Shown piece by piece: positions 48,724 to 58,137 of a stretch of 64,000 bases of DNA. Origin of the DNA: CALJDF01 sp038121105 (lineage in GTDB: Bacteria; Pseudomonadota; Alphaproteobacteria; SHVP01). The stretch spans positions 1-64,000 of the forward strand of contig JAYONB010000015.1 in the NCBI GenBank assembly GCA_038121105.1, written 5' to 3'. The position numbers and the translations under genes are program-made. How positions within the stretch are numbered: position 1 is the first letter of the stretch; each line of letters opens with the position of its first letter. Under the pieces are notes generated by a model. That model did no database searches. It saw nothing but the letters and a program-made list of their open reading frames with translations, and was not told where the DNA came from.

Positions 48724-49092
48724 ATGAACGCATTGCCCATGACGATTCGTCAGCAAGCCGTCTCGGAAAGCCGCCAGCTTTTGGAGGAGTTGCTGGGCCG
48801 TCTCTATTTGGTCGACCCGGCGGCGCCGATCCGCGAGCTCGACGCCGTGCTCAACCCCCTGTGGGCGCAGGCCAACAAGGCGATTGCCGCCGTATTCGGG
48901 GGTCAAACCCTGCGCTTTCATATGTTCCGGCAACCGTCGTACATGAGCGCGGTCAAACATATCGTCGGCACCCTGGCGGGCGATGACGAACGCACCCGCT
49001 ACACCTACATGATCTCGCTGTTCCGCGAAGACATCGACCTCGCCATCGAACGGCTCGAAGGCCACATTCCTTTCACGCGCGCGTCGCGCTAG
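48724..49092 (+). CDS. Hypothetical protein, 122 residues
   Basis: Starts ATG 48724 (or 48739). Soluble, mostly helical by composition, with features ESRQLLEELLGRLYLVDP, RFHMFRQPSYMSAVKHIVG and an end rich in Asp/Glu/Arg. I do not recognise the family. It follows kinase C after a 98-nt gap in the same direction, so it might be a signalling partner; this is only positional. Confidence 0.55.
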   Translation: MNALPMTIRQQAVSESRQLLEELLGRLYLVDPAAPIRELDAVLNPLWAQANKAIAAVFGGQTLRFHMFRQPSYMSAVKHIVGTLAGDDERTRYTYMISLFREDIDLAIERLEGHIPFTRASR

Positions 49093-49262
49093 TTGCCTCT
49101 TGTTCTGACGGCATGTCCGTTCGCCGGGCCGGCCTAACGTACGTCGCCGCGTCGCCCACCGCGCGGCGCGGCCCTTCGGTGGATTGATCTACAACATATC
49201 CGACCCCACGCGTTCGCGGCACAAAGAGACATCGCCGTTGAACCCGATAGAGGGGTCGCGAC

Positions 49263-49934
49263 ATGACCATTGAACTGCAAGGCGTCTTGATCTTTTTCCA
49301 CGTGCTGTTGTTCGGCTACTGGTTGGGTGCCGACTTGGGCGTGTTCTTCTGCGACAGCCAGCTCACGCGCGACGACCTGTCCTTGGACGAGCGCCTGCGC
49401 GTACGTCGCATCCGCCGCAAGATCGACCTCGCGCCCCGCACCTGCGTACCGTTGATCCTCCCGCTCGGCTTCACGATGGCCGTGCCGTGGGGCTCGCCGG
49501 TCGACGGCGGGTGGCTCGTCTTGATTTGGATTCTGAGCCTCGCCTGGCTCGTCCTCCTGTGGTCCGAACGCCTCACCGCCGACAAGCCGATCGGCAAAAC
49601 CATTCACAAGTTGGACCGCATCGCGTGGTACTCGGTCGCCGTCGTGACCTTGGGCCTTGGGCTCTATTCGCTCGCCACCGGCGCGCCGTTCGCCGAGCGC
49701 TGGATCTCGGTCAAGGTCCTGCTCTACGGCTTCATGGTCCTCAGTGCGGTATGGATCACCGCGGCGGCGGACCGCTGGCCGCCGATCTTCGCCATGGTCC
49801 GAGCGGGCGGCAACCAAGCCGTCGAAGGCGAACGTTTGATGAAACGGAACCGCGTCAATTGCGGCAGTGCGGCGGGTACCTTGTGGGCGATCGTGCTCCT
49901 CATCGCCTTCGTCGGCGCCACCAAACCGTTCTAA
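49263..49934 (+). CDS. Hypothetical integral membrane protein
   Basis: 223 residues with about six hydrophobic segments. It starts GVLIFFHVLLFGYWLGADLGVFF, then a basic cytosolic loop (RLRVRRIRRKIDLAPR), and several membrane segments to the C-terminus (WAIVLLIAFVGATKPF). His/Tyr/Trp in the first helix recall DUF2269- or CopD-like proteins, but I cannot assign the family. Confidence 0.7.
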   Translation: MTIELQGVLIFFHVLLFGYWLGADLGVFFCDSQLTRDDLSLDERLRVRRIRRKIDLAPRTCVPLILPLGFTMAVPWGSPVDGGWLVLIWILSLAWLVLLWSERLTADKPIGKTIHKLDRIAWYSVAVVTLGLGLYSLATGAPFAERWISVKVLLYGFMVLSAVWITAAADRWPPIFAMVRAGGNQAVEGERLMKRNRVNCGSAAGTLWAIVLLIAFVGATKPF

Positions 49935-49943
49935 GGCGGTGCG

Positions 49944-51092
49944 CTAGATCAGCCCCACCCGTTCGAAAGCCCAAAAGGCGCCGATCGCGGCGATCGCCGC
50001 CGACGCCGGGATGGCCACGCGGGCGCGGTACCAGGCCTTGTGCCGAAACCACATCCCGACCAGCACGAACGCCCCCGCGATCACCGCCAGCTGACCGACC
50101 TCGACCCCGATGTTGAAGCCGATCAGCGCGGCGATGAACCCGCCCGGCGGCAACCCGAAATCGCTCAGCACGCTGGCAAAGCCCAGCCCGTGCAGCAGGC
50201 CAAAGCCCAACACGATCACCGGGCGCCAGGCGTGGAGCTTGTGGGCAAAGATGTTCTCCACCGCGACGTAGACGATCGTTGCCGCGATGAGCGGTTCGAC
50301 GATGGTCGCCGGCACCGACACGTAGCCCAGGGCGCTTAGCGCCAAGGTCAGGGTATGGGCCACGGTAAAGGCCGAGACTTGCCACAACAGCGCGCGCAGC
50401 GCCGGCGACAGAAAGAAAAGCCCCAACACGAACAGAATGTGATCGAGCCCCTTGGGAACGATGTGGTCGAACCCGACCCCGACATAGCGCACGCCGGTTT
50501 GCCACGGGCTCAACGCACTCCCACCGGCCACTTTAATCGGTTGGCTCAGGGTGCCACCCGGCAAATAGGCCTCGAACGGATCGGCCACCCCGATCTGGCG
50601 CACCACCAAGGCGCCGAAGGCCCGCGCCCAACCGAGAACGACCGTTTCGGTCCCCATCGGCAGGTCGACGCGCACCCGGATCGTCGAGGTACGCACCAGT
50701 TTGGTGTTGCCGGGCGGCGGGATGGTCACCGTGTCCAATGTCGGCGCCAAGGCGCGGTCGCCCGACCGAATCGCAAACCCCTCGGCCATCTGCGGCCAAA
50801 ACGCGCGGAACCGTGCCTCCAAGGCGGCGGCATCCAGCGCCCGCAACGCGTCGTAGGTGGCCGCATCCGGGGCTTCATTGGTGTCGGTCACGTCGGAAAG
50901 ATCGATCCCCGCGATAAAGCCCTCCAGGCTCAACCGCACATCGAGGGTCATCACACCGTCTCTAGTGCTCATATCGGCGATAGAGGGTGTAACCTCGTGG
51001 GCGTTCGCCGTCGTCAACAACGCCAGCCAGCACAACCATGCGCCCACCAGCACACGCCCCAAAACGCCTCGTCCCGATATCGGCCCCCGCAT
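49944..51092 (-). CDS. HupE/UreJ-like membrane protein
   Basis: 382 residues: signal peptide ending TTANAHEV, a periplasmic domain of about 180 residues, then six or more membrane segments with FDHIVPKGLDHILFVLG near residue 215, FTVAHTLTLALSA near 243 and GFGLLHGLGFASVL near 298. These His-rich helices are the HupE/UreJ_2 signature, linked to nickel/cobalt or other metal transport. The ATG at 51092 overlaps the divergent DUF4198 start; ATG 51116 is an alternative. Confidence 0.83.
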   Translation of the reverse strand: MRGPISGRGVLGRVLVGAWLCWLALLTTANAHEVTPSIADMSTRDGVMTLDVRLSLEGFIAGIDLSDVTDTNEAPDAATYDALRALDAAALEARFRAFWPQMAEGFAIRSGDRALAPTLDTVTIPPPGNTKLVRTSTIRVRVDLPMGTETVVLGWARAFGALVVRQIGVADPFEAYLPGGTLSQPIKVAGGSALSPWQTGVRYVGVGFDHIVPKGLDHILFVLGLFFLSPALRALLWQVSAFTVAHTLTLALSALGYVSVPATIVEPLIAATIVYVAVENIFAHKLHAWRPVIVLGFGLLHGLGFASVLSDFGLPPGGFIAALIGFNIGVEVGQLAVIAGAFVLVGMWFRHKAWYRARVAIPASAAIAAIGAFWAFERVGLI

Positions 51093-51891
51093 GCGGCTGA
51101 TCCTAGCGCTCGTCATCGGGCTGCTCGCCTTGCCGGCGCAGGCGCACGAACTGTGGATCGACCCGCATACCTATCGACCGGCGCCGGGCGATACGATCGT
51201 CGCCGACCTCACCAATGGCGAAAACTTCGAGGGCAATCACCTTGTCTACCTTCCTCATTTGTTCGACCGCTTCGAGATCATATCAGGCGACGCCGTCGCC
51301 AGCGTCTCCGGGCGGCTCGGCGATCAACCGGCGCTCAACCAATCCACGTTGGGCGCAGGCTTGCACGTCGTGGTCTATCAAAGCAGGGCCGAAACCCTGA
51401 ACTACGCGACGTTCGAAAAATTCGAATCCTTCGCCACGCACAAAGGCTATCCCGACATCGCCGCCCGCCACGCTGCGCGTGGTCTGGAATTGGGCCGGTT
51501 GAAGGAGGTCTATACGCGCTACTCGAAATCGCTGATCGGCGTCGGCGCCGCCCATGGCCAAGACCGTCGCCTCGGGTTGGAAACCGAACTCGTTGCCCTC
51601 GAAAATCCCTATACAGACGCGGTCACCGACGGCCTCGACGTGCAACTCTTTTTCGGCGACGCCCCCCGCGCCGACGCCCAAGTCGAATTGTTCGACAAAG
51701 CGCCCGACGGCGCGGTGCGTCTCACCTTGCACCGCACCGACCCCCAGGGTCGCGTCGCGCTTCCGGTCGAGCCGGGCCATACCTACATGGTCAACGCGGT
51801 CGCGCTGCGCGCGCCCGACCAACGCCACGCTCGCCACCGCGCCGTCTGGGAAACCCTGTGGGCCAACCTCACGTTTGCCGTGCCGGAGTAG
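51091..51891 (+). CDS. DUF4198 periplasmic protein
   Basis: 266 residues with signal peptide (ALVIGLLALPAQAHELW). The mature protein begins at the conserved HELWIDP and continues as an Ig/SH2-like beta protein: PAPGDTIVADLTNGENFEG, VELFDKAPDGAV, HRTDPQGRVALPVEPGHTYMVNAV. DUF4198 proteins often accompany metal transporters, so it is probably functionally paired with the divergent HupE-like gene; the start codons overlap back to back. Confidence 0.85.
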   Translation: MRLILALVIGLLALPAQAHELWIDPHTYRPAPGDTIVADLTNGENFEGNHLVYLPHLFDRFEIISGDAVASVSGRLGDQPALNQSTLGAGLHVVVYQSRAETLNYATFEKFESFATHKGYPDIAARHAARGLELGRLKEVYTRYSKSLIGVGAAHGQDRRLGLETELVALENPYTDAVTDGLDVQLFFGDAPRADAQVELFDKAPDGAVRLTLHRTDPQGRVALPVEPGHTYMVNAVALRAPDQRHARHRAVWETLWANLTFAVPE

Positions 51892-51900
51892 CGCTCGGCG

Positions 51901-52095
51901 CTAGTCCTCCTCGGCGTTCTTTTCCGTCGGACCCTCGTCCAACTGGGATCGCGCGATCCTGTCCAATATTTCGATGAGTTCGATTTCGCGCACGTAGGTT
52001 GTCAGCCCGGCTTTGGGCGCCGTCTCCAATCGGTTGACGCTTTCCGCTTCGATCATTCTTTCGATGGCGCTCACCCCGCGCTTCATGGCACGCAC
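51901..52095 (-). CDS. Small hypothetical protein, 64 residues
   Basis: GTG at 52095 with GGGAG 9 nt upstream; ATG 52086 also possible. Helical, with an acidic C-terminus (EGPTEKNAEED). No recognised motif. Good SD and 3' end placement between genes favour a real gene. Confidence 0.45.
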   Translation of the reverse strand: MRAMKRGVSAIERMIEAESVNRLETAPKAGLTTYVREIELIEILDRIARSQLDEGPTEKNAEED

Positions 52096-52137
52096 TGATG
52101 GTGGCTCCCGCCGGGACGACCGGCTAAAACGCAGCCC

Positions 52138-53019
52138 ATGCCCTGCTGCGCCTTCCTGTCCATGGACAGCCTCGACGGCTTTCAGACGTCAGACCATCTT
52201 CTAGCCGCGCCGATGGCCGTCGCGGGCTGGCGGGTGGCGGAGGTTTCGTGGCGCGATCCGCACGTCGACTGGGCGCGGTTCGAGGCTGTCGTCGTGCGCA
52301 CCCCGTGGGATTACGTTACGGACGTTACGGCTTTGATCGCGGTGCTTGAGGCAATCGATCGGGCGCCCACGAGACTTGCCAACGACCGTGCGCTGATGGT
52401 GTGGAATCTCGACAAAACCTATTTGCGCGCGTTGACCGCACGTGGCGTACCGATCGTGCCGACGCTGTGGGCGGACACCTACGATGCCGCACAAACCGCG
52501 CACGCCTTCGCGCATTTCGATACCGACGAGATCGTCGTCAAGCCGGTGGTCGCCGCGGGCGCCTGCGATACCTTCCGTCTCGACCGCGCCACCTTGGCGC
52601 GCGAACAGGACGCGCTCGCCACGACCTTTGCTGCGAGACCGCACATGATCCAACCGTTTGTCGAAACCGTCATTACCTCGGGCGAGATTTCGTTGTTCTA
52701 TTTCGGCGGTCGGTACAGCCATGCGATCCGCAAAGTGCCCAAGTCGGGCGACTTTCGGGTACAGGAAGAGCATGGCGGCATTCTCACCGCTCTTATGCCC
52801 GATCCCGTGGTGCGGTCCGCCGGTGATGCCGTAATGCAGGCGCTGGACGCCACGCCGCTCTATGCCCGCGTCGATCTTGTCTGGTGGCAGGGCGCGCCGG
52901 TCCTCATCGAATGCGAACTCGTCGAACCCTCGCTCTACCTCGATTTCGCCGCCGCCGCCCCGCAACGCTTCGTCGACGCATTCCTTGATTGGTACGCCGC
53001 ACCAATCGGCTCGGATTGA
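52138..53019 (+). CDS. ATP-grasp domain protein
   Basis: 293 residues. The central ATP-grasp parts are visible: VPIVPTLW near residue 102, DEIVVKPVVAAGACDTFRL near 131 with the nucleotide-binding Lys, MIQPFVETVITSGEISLFYF near 170, and YARVDLVW with LIECELVEPSLYL near 245 for metal binding. Similar to glutathione-synthetase/RimK-type ligases; substrates unknown. It stands alone between unrelated genes. Confidence 0.82.
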   Translation: MPCCAFLSMDSLDGFQTSDHLLAAPMAVAGWRVAEVSWRDPHVDWARFEAVVVRTPWDYVTDVTALIAVLEAIDRAPTRLANDRALMVWNLDKTYLRALTARGVPIVPTLWADTYDAAQTAHAFAHFDTDEIVVKPVVAAGACDTFRLDRATLAREQDALATTFAARPHMIQPFVETVITSGEISLFYFGGRYSHAIRKVPKSGDFRVQEEHGGILTALMPDPVVRSAGDAVMQALDATPLYARVDLVWWQGAPVLIECELVEPSLYLDFAAAAPQRFVDAFLDWYAAPIGSD

Positions 53020-53057
53020 TACCGCGTGGCGCGCGCCCCGGGGGCGCGACCGGAAAC

Positions 53058-54527
53058 CTAACCCGCCACCACCGCCTCGGCGTCGATCTCGACGCGGTGA
53101 TCGCCCACCAGGCCCGCCACCCGCAAAAAGGTGTTGGCGGGTTTGATCTCGCCGAACACGCGCCCGTGCGCGCGCGCCACGGCTTCGGTGTCGGCGTCGT
53201 CCACGATATAGACTCGCGTGCGCACCACATCCTCAGGTTTGCCGCCCAGCGCGGCGATCGCGGTCAGGATGCGGTCCAAGATATAGGTGGTTTGCGCCCC
53301 GGCGTCGTTCACGGCCACCGCGCGGTCGACGCCCGCCACCGCCGTCGTGCCGGACACGAAGATCCGGCCGCCGATGCGATGCGCGCGGCAATAGCCCGCG
53401 ATGTCTTCCCAGACCGAGCCCGTCGTTACCCGCGTTGCCCCGTCGCGCGTCGCCACCGGTTCCGGCGTAAAGGCTTTCTCCACCGTCGTCAGGTGATGCG
53501 ATAGATCGCCCGTCGCGGTTAGGAACGGCGGCTTGCGGTATTCGTCGCCGCAATCGCCGGGCAACGGATCGGCGGTCGACATGGCATCGGCCAATGCCGC
53601 TTTGTCGTCCGCATCCAGCGCGAACGAAAAGAGCTTCAGGTTGTCCTCGATATGCGCGTTCTCGCCCAACCGTGCGCCGATGATGACGCCGGCCACGCGC
53701 GGCTGCTCCAGCACCCACCGCGTCGCGACATTGGCGATCGACGCATTATGTTTGCGCGCCACCTCCGACATCGCCGCCAGCAACTCCTGAAAGACGTCCC
53801 AGCCCCCGGTCGCATCGATAAAGCGCTTGTATTTCATCTTCGACCAGTCGGCGATGTCGGTCGGTTCCGGTTTGCCCAACCAGCGGTCCGACAAAAACCC
53901 GCCGCACAACACGCCGTAGGCCAGAATGAACGTCCCGTGCGCTTCGCACACCTCGGTCAGCGGCCCGCAGGGCCGTGCGTCGAGCAACGACATGCTCACC
54001 TGATTGGTACGCAGCGGAATGCCGTCGGCGAGCGCCAAATTGAAATGCGCCGCATCGAAATTGGTCACGCCCAGTTCGCCGATCAGCCCTTCGTCGCGCA
54101 GCGCCGACAGTTCGTGCAACGCGTCGAGCCACGCCGGATGCTCGAACGTCCACCAATGAAATTGCAGCAGGTCGATCCGCCCGACGTCCAACCGCGCCAA
54201 CCGCTTTTCGACGCCGGCGCGCACGACATCGGCCGTCATCGCTCCCGGCGGCGGGCACCACTTGGTGAACACGGTCGGGCGCGGTGCGTCGCCGCGCTTC
54301 AACAGGCGCCCGGCAATGATCTCGGCGCTGCCGTAATGATCGGCCATGTCGAACGAATCGAAGCCCGCCCGCACATAGGCCTGCAGATGGCCGGCGCCCT
54401 CTTCGGGGTCGATCACCGCGCCGTCTTTTTCGATGTCGGCCACCTGCCACAACCCGGTCAGTGCGCGGCTGATCTCGATCTCCGGCGCAAGCCGAATCCG
54501 TTCCGGGCGTATCGCCGCTGCCGTCAT
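53058..54527 (-). CDS. Aldo/keto reductase fused to RidA domain
   Basis: 489 residues in two domains. Residues 1 to about 330 form an AKR barrel: SFDMADHYGSAE near 58 (catalytic Asp and Tyr), FTKWCPP near 86 (Lys), LLQFHWWTFEHP near 121 (His) and ANVATRWVLEQPRVAGVIIG near 265. From about 355 to the end is a RidA/YjgF domain: RIFVSGTTAV, TYILDRILTAIAALGG, DVVRTRVYIVDD and RVEIDAEAVV, including the Arg of VVRTRVY that binds carboxylates. The fusion suggests a reductase acting on, or protected from, a reactive imine. Confidence 0.9.
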   Translation of the reverse strand: MTAAAIRPERIRLAPEIEISRALTGLWQVADIEKDGAVIDPEEGAGHLQAYVRAGFDSFDMADHYGSAEIIAGRLLKRGDAPRPTVFTKWCPPPGAMTADVVRAGVEKRLARLDVGRIDLLQFHWWTFEHPAWLDALHELSALRDEGLIGELGVTNFDAAHFNLALADGIPLRTNQVSMSLLDARPCGPLTEVCEAHGTFILAYGVLCGGFLSDRWLGKPEPTDIADWSKMKYKRFIDATGGWDVFQELLAAMSEVARKHNASIANVATRWVLEQPRVAGVIIGARLGENAHIEDNLKLFSFALDADDKAALADAMSTADPLPGDCGDEYRKPPFLTATGDLSHHLTTVEKAFTPEPVATRDGATRVTTGSVWEDIAGYCRAHRIGGRIFVSGTTAVAGVDRAVAVNDAGAQTTYILDRILTAIAALGGKPEDVVRTRVYIVDDADTEAVARAHGRVFGEIKPANTFLRVAGLVGDHRVEIDAEAVVAG

Positions 54528-54564
54528 GGGGTGGGTTCCTTCCTACTCGTCGCGGGCCATGCGG

Positions 54565-55335
54565 TTAGGCCGGCTTTTCCAGATGCCAAACCTGTTCCAC
54601 GGGATACTTCTTACCCCATTCGGCCGGCACGCTGGCGCTCGTTTCTGTTTCGTGGTCCGGAATGTAGATCTCTTGATAGTTCGTCACGCGGAACCCGATG
54701 GCCCGGAACAGATCCATCCACCCCGACATCGTCAGATTGAAGCACACCCCGGTGGGATCGAATTCGACTTGGGTCCAATCCGCCCCCCACATGTCGCGGT
54801 AGGGGCGATGCAGCGTGGCATCGCACGGCGCGCCGTTCAGGGGCGAACACACCAGCACCAAGGGATGGTTGCCCAAGAACACCAAACGTCCGCCCGGGCG
54901 CAACAACCGCCAGGCCTCGCGCAGCCACGCGTCGGGCTTGCACCAGATCGCCGCCCCGTATTCCGAAATCGCAAAATCGAACGACGCCTCCGCAAGCCCC
55001 GTGGCTTCGGCATTGCCCTCGATAAACGTGGCGGCGGTCTCGTGCTGTTCGGCCAGTTGGCGCGCGGTGGCGAGCTGGCCGGACGAAATGTCGATCCCCG
55101 TCACCCGCGCCCCGCGCCGCGCCATCCAACCCGACACGTAGCCCGTGCCACAGCCCAACTCGATCGCGTCTTTGCCCGCAAGGTCCGCGGGCAGCAGGTT
55201 CAGGGCGGCTTCTGCCGCGCCCCAATTCCCCCAAATCGGCGCTTCAAGCGCCCAGCGTTGCGCCCCCATCGCGACCCAATGCGCGGCTTCGGCGTCCCAA
55301 ATATCTCGATTGATCGTCACGTAATCGCGGTCCAT
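54565..55335 (-). CDS. Class I SAM-dependent methyltransferase
   Basis: 256 residues. ELGCGTGYVSGWMARRG near residue 59 is the SAM loop, VTGIDISSGQLA follows, and LLRPGGRLVFLGNHP near 144 is motif III. Related to small-molecule methyltransferases; the acceptor is not predictable. Ends 37 nt before the AKR-RidA gene, same strand. Confidence 0.85.
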   Translation of the reverse strand: MDRDYVTINRDIWDAEAAHWVAMGAQRWALEAPIWGNWGAAEAALNLLPADLAGKDAIELGCGTGYVSGWMARRGARVTGIDISSGQLATARQLAEQHETAATFIEGNAEATGLAEASFDFAISEYGAAIWCKPDAWLREAWRLLRPGGRLVFLGNHPLVLVCSPLNGAPCDATLHRPYRDMWGADWTQVEFDPTGVCFNLTMSGWMDLFRAIGFRVTNYQEIYIPDHETETSASVPAEWGKKYPVEQVWHLEKPA

Positions 55336-55522
55336 CGCCCCGTCTCCCGCTCGTTCGCCGCGATGCTCCTAGCATGGACGGGGGGCGGTCAACAAAGCGC
55401 CCCGGGCGGGGTGCGTTTGGACATCGAGGCGTGCCCCCGTTGAGCCGAATCAACGACCGTGGGCGGGCGAACGCCTTCAATGGGGTTATCGATTTCATTG
55501 TTCCTTGCCAAGGAGATACGCC

Positions 55523-56221
55523 ATGCGTGCATCTGACGTCATGACAACGGGCGTTGTCACCGCGGCTCCCGAGTCGAAGGTACGCGATGTCGTGGGGTTG
55601 CTTTTGGAGCATCGCGTGAGCGCGGTGCCGGTCGTCGATGCGGCCGGCAAGATTGTGGGCATCGTAAGCGAGGGCGATCTCACCCATCGTCACGAGTCCG
55701 GGACCGAGCATGCGAGCCATTGGTGGCAGGCGATTACCGAAACAAGCGACGAGGCGGCGCGCGCCTATACCCGCACGCACGGTCGTCTGGCGCGCGATGT
55801 GATGACCGCGGGGGTCGTCACCGTGGCCCCCGATACGCCGCTAAGCGAGGCGGCGGCGCTCCTCGACAAACATCGAATCAAGCGACTGCCGGTCGTCAAG
55901 GACGGGCGTTTGGTCGGCATCGTCAGCCGCGCCAACCTGCTGCAGGCGCTGTTCAAAGCCACGGCCGGTCCCGCGGCCGATCGGCAACCGCAGAGCGACC
56001 AAACGATCCGCGATGCGGTGGTCGAGGAAATCCGCGTCAACGATCTCGGCGGGGCCGAGGTCAACGTCGTGGTCGTCGATGGCGTGGTCAGCCTGTGGGG
56101 GGCCGTCGATTCCGACGCCCAGCGCCGCGCGATGACGGTCGCGGCGCAAAACGCCGCCGGCGTCCAAGCCGTCGAAGACCACATGGTCACGCTCCCCAGC
56201 CAACGCCTGATGGGGCTCTAA
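55523..56221 (+). CDS. CBS-CBS-BON domain protein
   Basis: 232 residues. Two CBS motifs (MRASDVMTTGVVTAAPE near 1; ARDVMTAGVVTVAPD near 91), each ending in IVGIVS/LVGIVS, form a Bateman module that usually binds adenosyl nucleotides. A C-terminal BON domain (about 160-225, with VVDGVVSLWGAVDS) follows. AAGGAGAT 5-7 nt upstream fixes the start at ATG 55523. Confidence 0.92.
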   Translation: MRASDVMTTGVVTAAPESKVRDVVGLLLEHRVSAVPVVDAAGKIVGIVSEGDLTHRHESGTEHASHWWQAITETSDEAARAYTRTHGRLARDVMTAGVVTVAPDTPLSEAAALLDKHRIKRLPVVKDGRLVGIVSRANLLQALFKATAGPAADRQPQSDQTIRDAVVEEIRVNDLGGAEVNVVVVDGVVSLWGAVDSDAQRRAMTVAAQNAAGVQAVEDHMVTLPSQRLMGL

Positions 56222-56286
56222 CCCGCCCCGCTCACGCCTCGCCTATGGCATGATGCCCCGATCTCGACCGGCAATGAGGGCGTGGC

Positions 56287-57144
56287 ATGAACGACAACCC
56301 CAAGCGGCTGCTGCTGATCCAGCCCTTCACCTTGGCGGAGACCTCGCCCTACTACGTGCCCCCGACGGATCCTTCCAAGGAGGCGCAGCTCATGAACTAC
56401 GAAGATGTTGCGCCGGGCCTCGCCGATGTGGCGTGGGATCTTCACCCCGGCCCCATCGCGCCGATCGGCGATTCCTATGTCGAGACGCGCGAAGAATTCG
56501 CGCTCGTCGGCGCCGCGCGCATTCCCATCGTGCGCGAGGCCTGCGAAAGCGGGCGCTACGATGCCCTCGTGATGCTTGGCGGCGGCGACCCGGGCTTCAC
56601 CGAAGCGCGCGAGATCGGCCAACGTCACAACATCGCGGTCACGGCTTGCGCGCACGCGCAAATGCACATCGCGGCGATGCTGGGCAACAAATTCAGCGTG
56701 ATCGACATCTCCGAAGTTCACAACATGCACTACTACAACTTGGTCGTGCAGTACCGCTTTACCGACAAATGCGCCTCGATCCGCAACGTCAATTATCCGC
56801 TGCCGCGCCCCTCCAACCCCGACGCCGCCAACATCCAAGCCGAAAAGCAGGCCGCCGCATCGGGCGAACGCTCGGAACTGCTCGAACGGTCGCTGGCCGA
56901 AGCCGTCGCCGCGATCGAAGAAGACGGCGCCGAAACCATCATCCTCGGCTGCTCGGCCGCGTTCTGGATGCGCCCCTTCCTGCAAGCCCGCTTGGACGAC
57001 ATGGGCTGGGAAGTGCCCGTCCTCGAGGGCTATCGCACCGCCATCGAAATGGCCAAGCTCCTCGCCAATCTCGACCTCTCCGTAAGCGGCCTGGCCTTCC
57101 CCTCCGACACCCCGCGCCAATGGCGGCGGAAGAAGACGTTTTGA
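56287..57144 (+). CDS. Asp/Glu/hydantoin racemase-like protein with one catalytic Cys
   Basis: 285 residues of the Asp/Glu racemase superfamily. The C-terminal catalytic cysteine is present in IILGCSAAFWM near residue 220. The N-terminal partner, normally Cys in a CFGDPG-type loop, is MLGGGDPGF near 98 here, so the first Cys is Gly. A two-base racemase mechanism is therefore unlikely; decarboxylase- or isomerase-like chemistry with a single Cys, as in arylmalonate decarboxylase, is possible. Confidence 0.75.
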   Translation: MNDNPKRLLLIQPFTLAETSPYYVPPTDPSKEAQLMNYEDVAPGLADVAWDLHPGPIAPIGDSYVETREEFALVGAARIPIVREACESGRYDALVMLGGGDPGFTEAREIGQRHNIAVTACAHAQMHIAAMLGNKFSVIDISEVHNMHYYNLVVQYRFTDKCASIRNVNYPLPRPSNPDAANIQAEKQAAASGERSELLERSLAEAVAAIEEDGAETIILGCSAAFWMRPFLQARLDDMGWEVPVLEGYRTAIEMAKLLANLDLSVSGLAFPSDTPRQWRRKKTF

Positions 57145-57241
57145 GGGGGAGCTGGCGCCGGTCATCAACCGCAAATGGTCACGACCCGCTCACTGATAGA
57201 TTGGAGCCGGAATCCGTTGGCGATGCGGGAACCATGGAGAG

Positions 57242-57318
<77 letters not shown>

Positions 57319-57591
57319 GTGGCAAGAAACCTAGTAAAATCAATCCGTTCGACGGCAGTCTAGCAGCTCATAGACTTGGCCAAAACGTCGTTTCGTTGCG
57401 TTCGTTGTGACACCAGTGTGACAGCCGCGACTGTTGGTCGTGACGTACGGTCGCGACTTGTGGTCGTCGCTTACCGCTCTCCTAAGCCAGGAGAAAGGAC
57501 GCCGGGTTTAGTTAGCAGATAATTGAGATCTTAGGGTTGTGGTTCGTGGTGGGTTGCAAACTCGAGCAAACACATTAGTCCATAATTATTT
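57319..57591. repeat. Intergenic region with imperfect 26-bp direct repeat
   Basis: No gene seen. Two imperfect 26-bp units start at 57426 and 57452 (both CGCGACT...GGTCGT). A TGTGACA-CCAG-TGTGACA pair lies just upstream. The sequence becomes visibly more AT-rich here. Confidence 0.4.
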
Positions 57592-58089
57592 TTACCAGCC
57601 GAGGGTACCGGGGCCGCCCTTGAATGGGCCAATAATCCGTTTCGTAATCCAGCCGCCGTAAAAATCACCTTCTTGCGGTTTCACGCGGTCCTCTCCGACC
57701 CAACACTCCTGAACCCGAGAAGCATAGAAGGCTATGAAGCCTGCAATCGCCGAAAACTCGAAAGAGGGATCTGGATAACTCCATGCCACACGCCTGGCAA
57801 CGTCACCTCGAACGTTGAGCGACCAATATTCGGCCCGTCCCTTAAACTCGCAGAGGGAAGACCCCGGCTCTTTGACGAGGAAATCTTCCCTGACATCGGA
57901 ACGCGGAAAGTAATTGACCGGGGGGTGGCTGGTTTCCAATACGCGATACCCACGCTCTGTCTCCGCGACAACGCAATTCCCAAAAACGACCTTCAGAGAC
58001 TCCTGAACTTTCTCGAGACGCGGCGGGCGGGGATAATCCCAAACGGATTCATGGCCGGGGAGAGACTTTGATTGTTGGTCGGGTAGCAT
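57592..58089 (-). CDS. DUF427 family protein
   Basis: 165 residues. Family blocks: ESVWDYPRPPRLEKV near 14, VFGNCVVAETERGYRVLETSHPP near 34 (read in pieces), YFPRSDVREDFL near 60, CEFKGRAEYWSL near 80, and AWSYPDP near 102. DUF427 proteins are small beta-tent-fold proteins of unknown function, often in stress or photolyase clusters. SD AAGGA 7-8 nt before ATG. Last gene of the RpoE-linked minus-strand operon. Confidence 0.87.
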   Translation of the reverse strand: MLPDQQSKSLPGHESVWDYPRPPRLEKVQESLKVVFGNCVVAETERGYRVLETSHPPVNYFPRSDVREDFLVKEPGSSLCEFKGRAEYWSLNVRGDVARRVAWSYPDPSFEFSAIAGFIAFYASRVQECWVGEDRVKPQEGDFYGGWITKRIIGPFKGGPGTLGW

Positions 58090-58137
58090 TTGACTGTCCT
58101 TAAATGCATGTCAATTCTGGGTTTCTCTTAGGCCGCG

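Noticed and set aside
50355..51977. 540-codon plus-strand frame opposite the HupE-like gene
   Set aside because: Antisense shadow of two real genes; Arg/Pro-rich with no recognisable domain.
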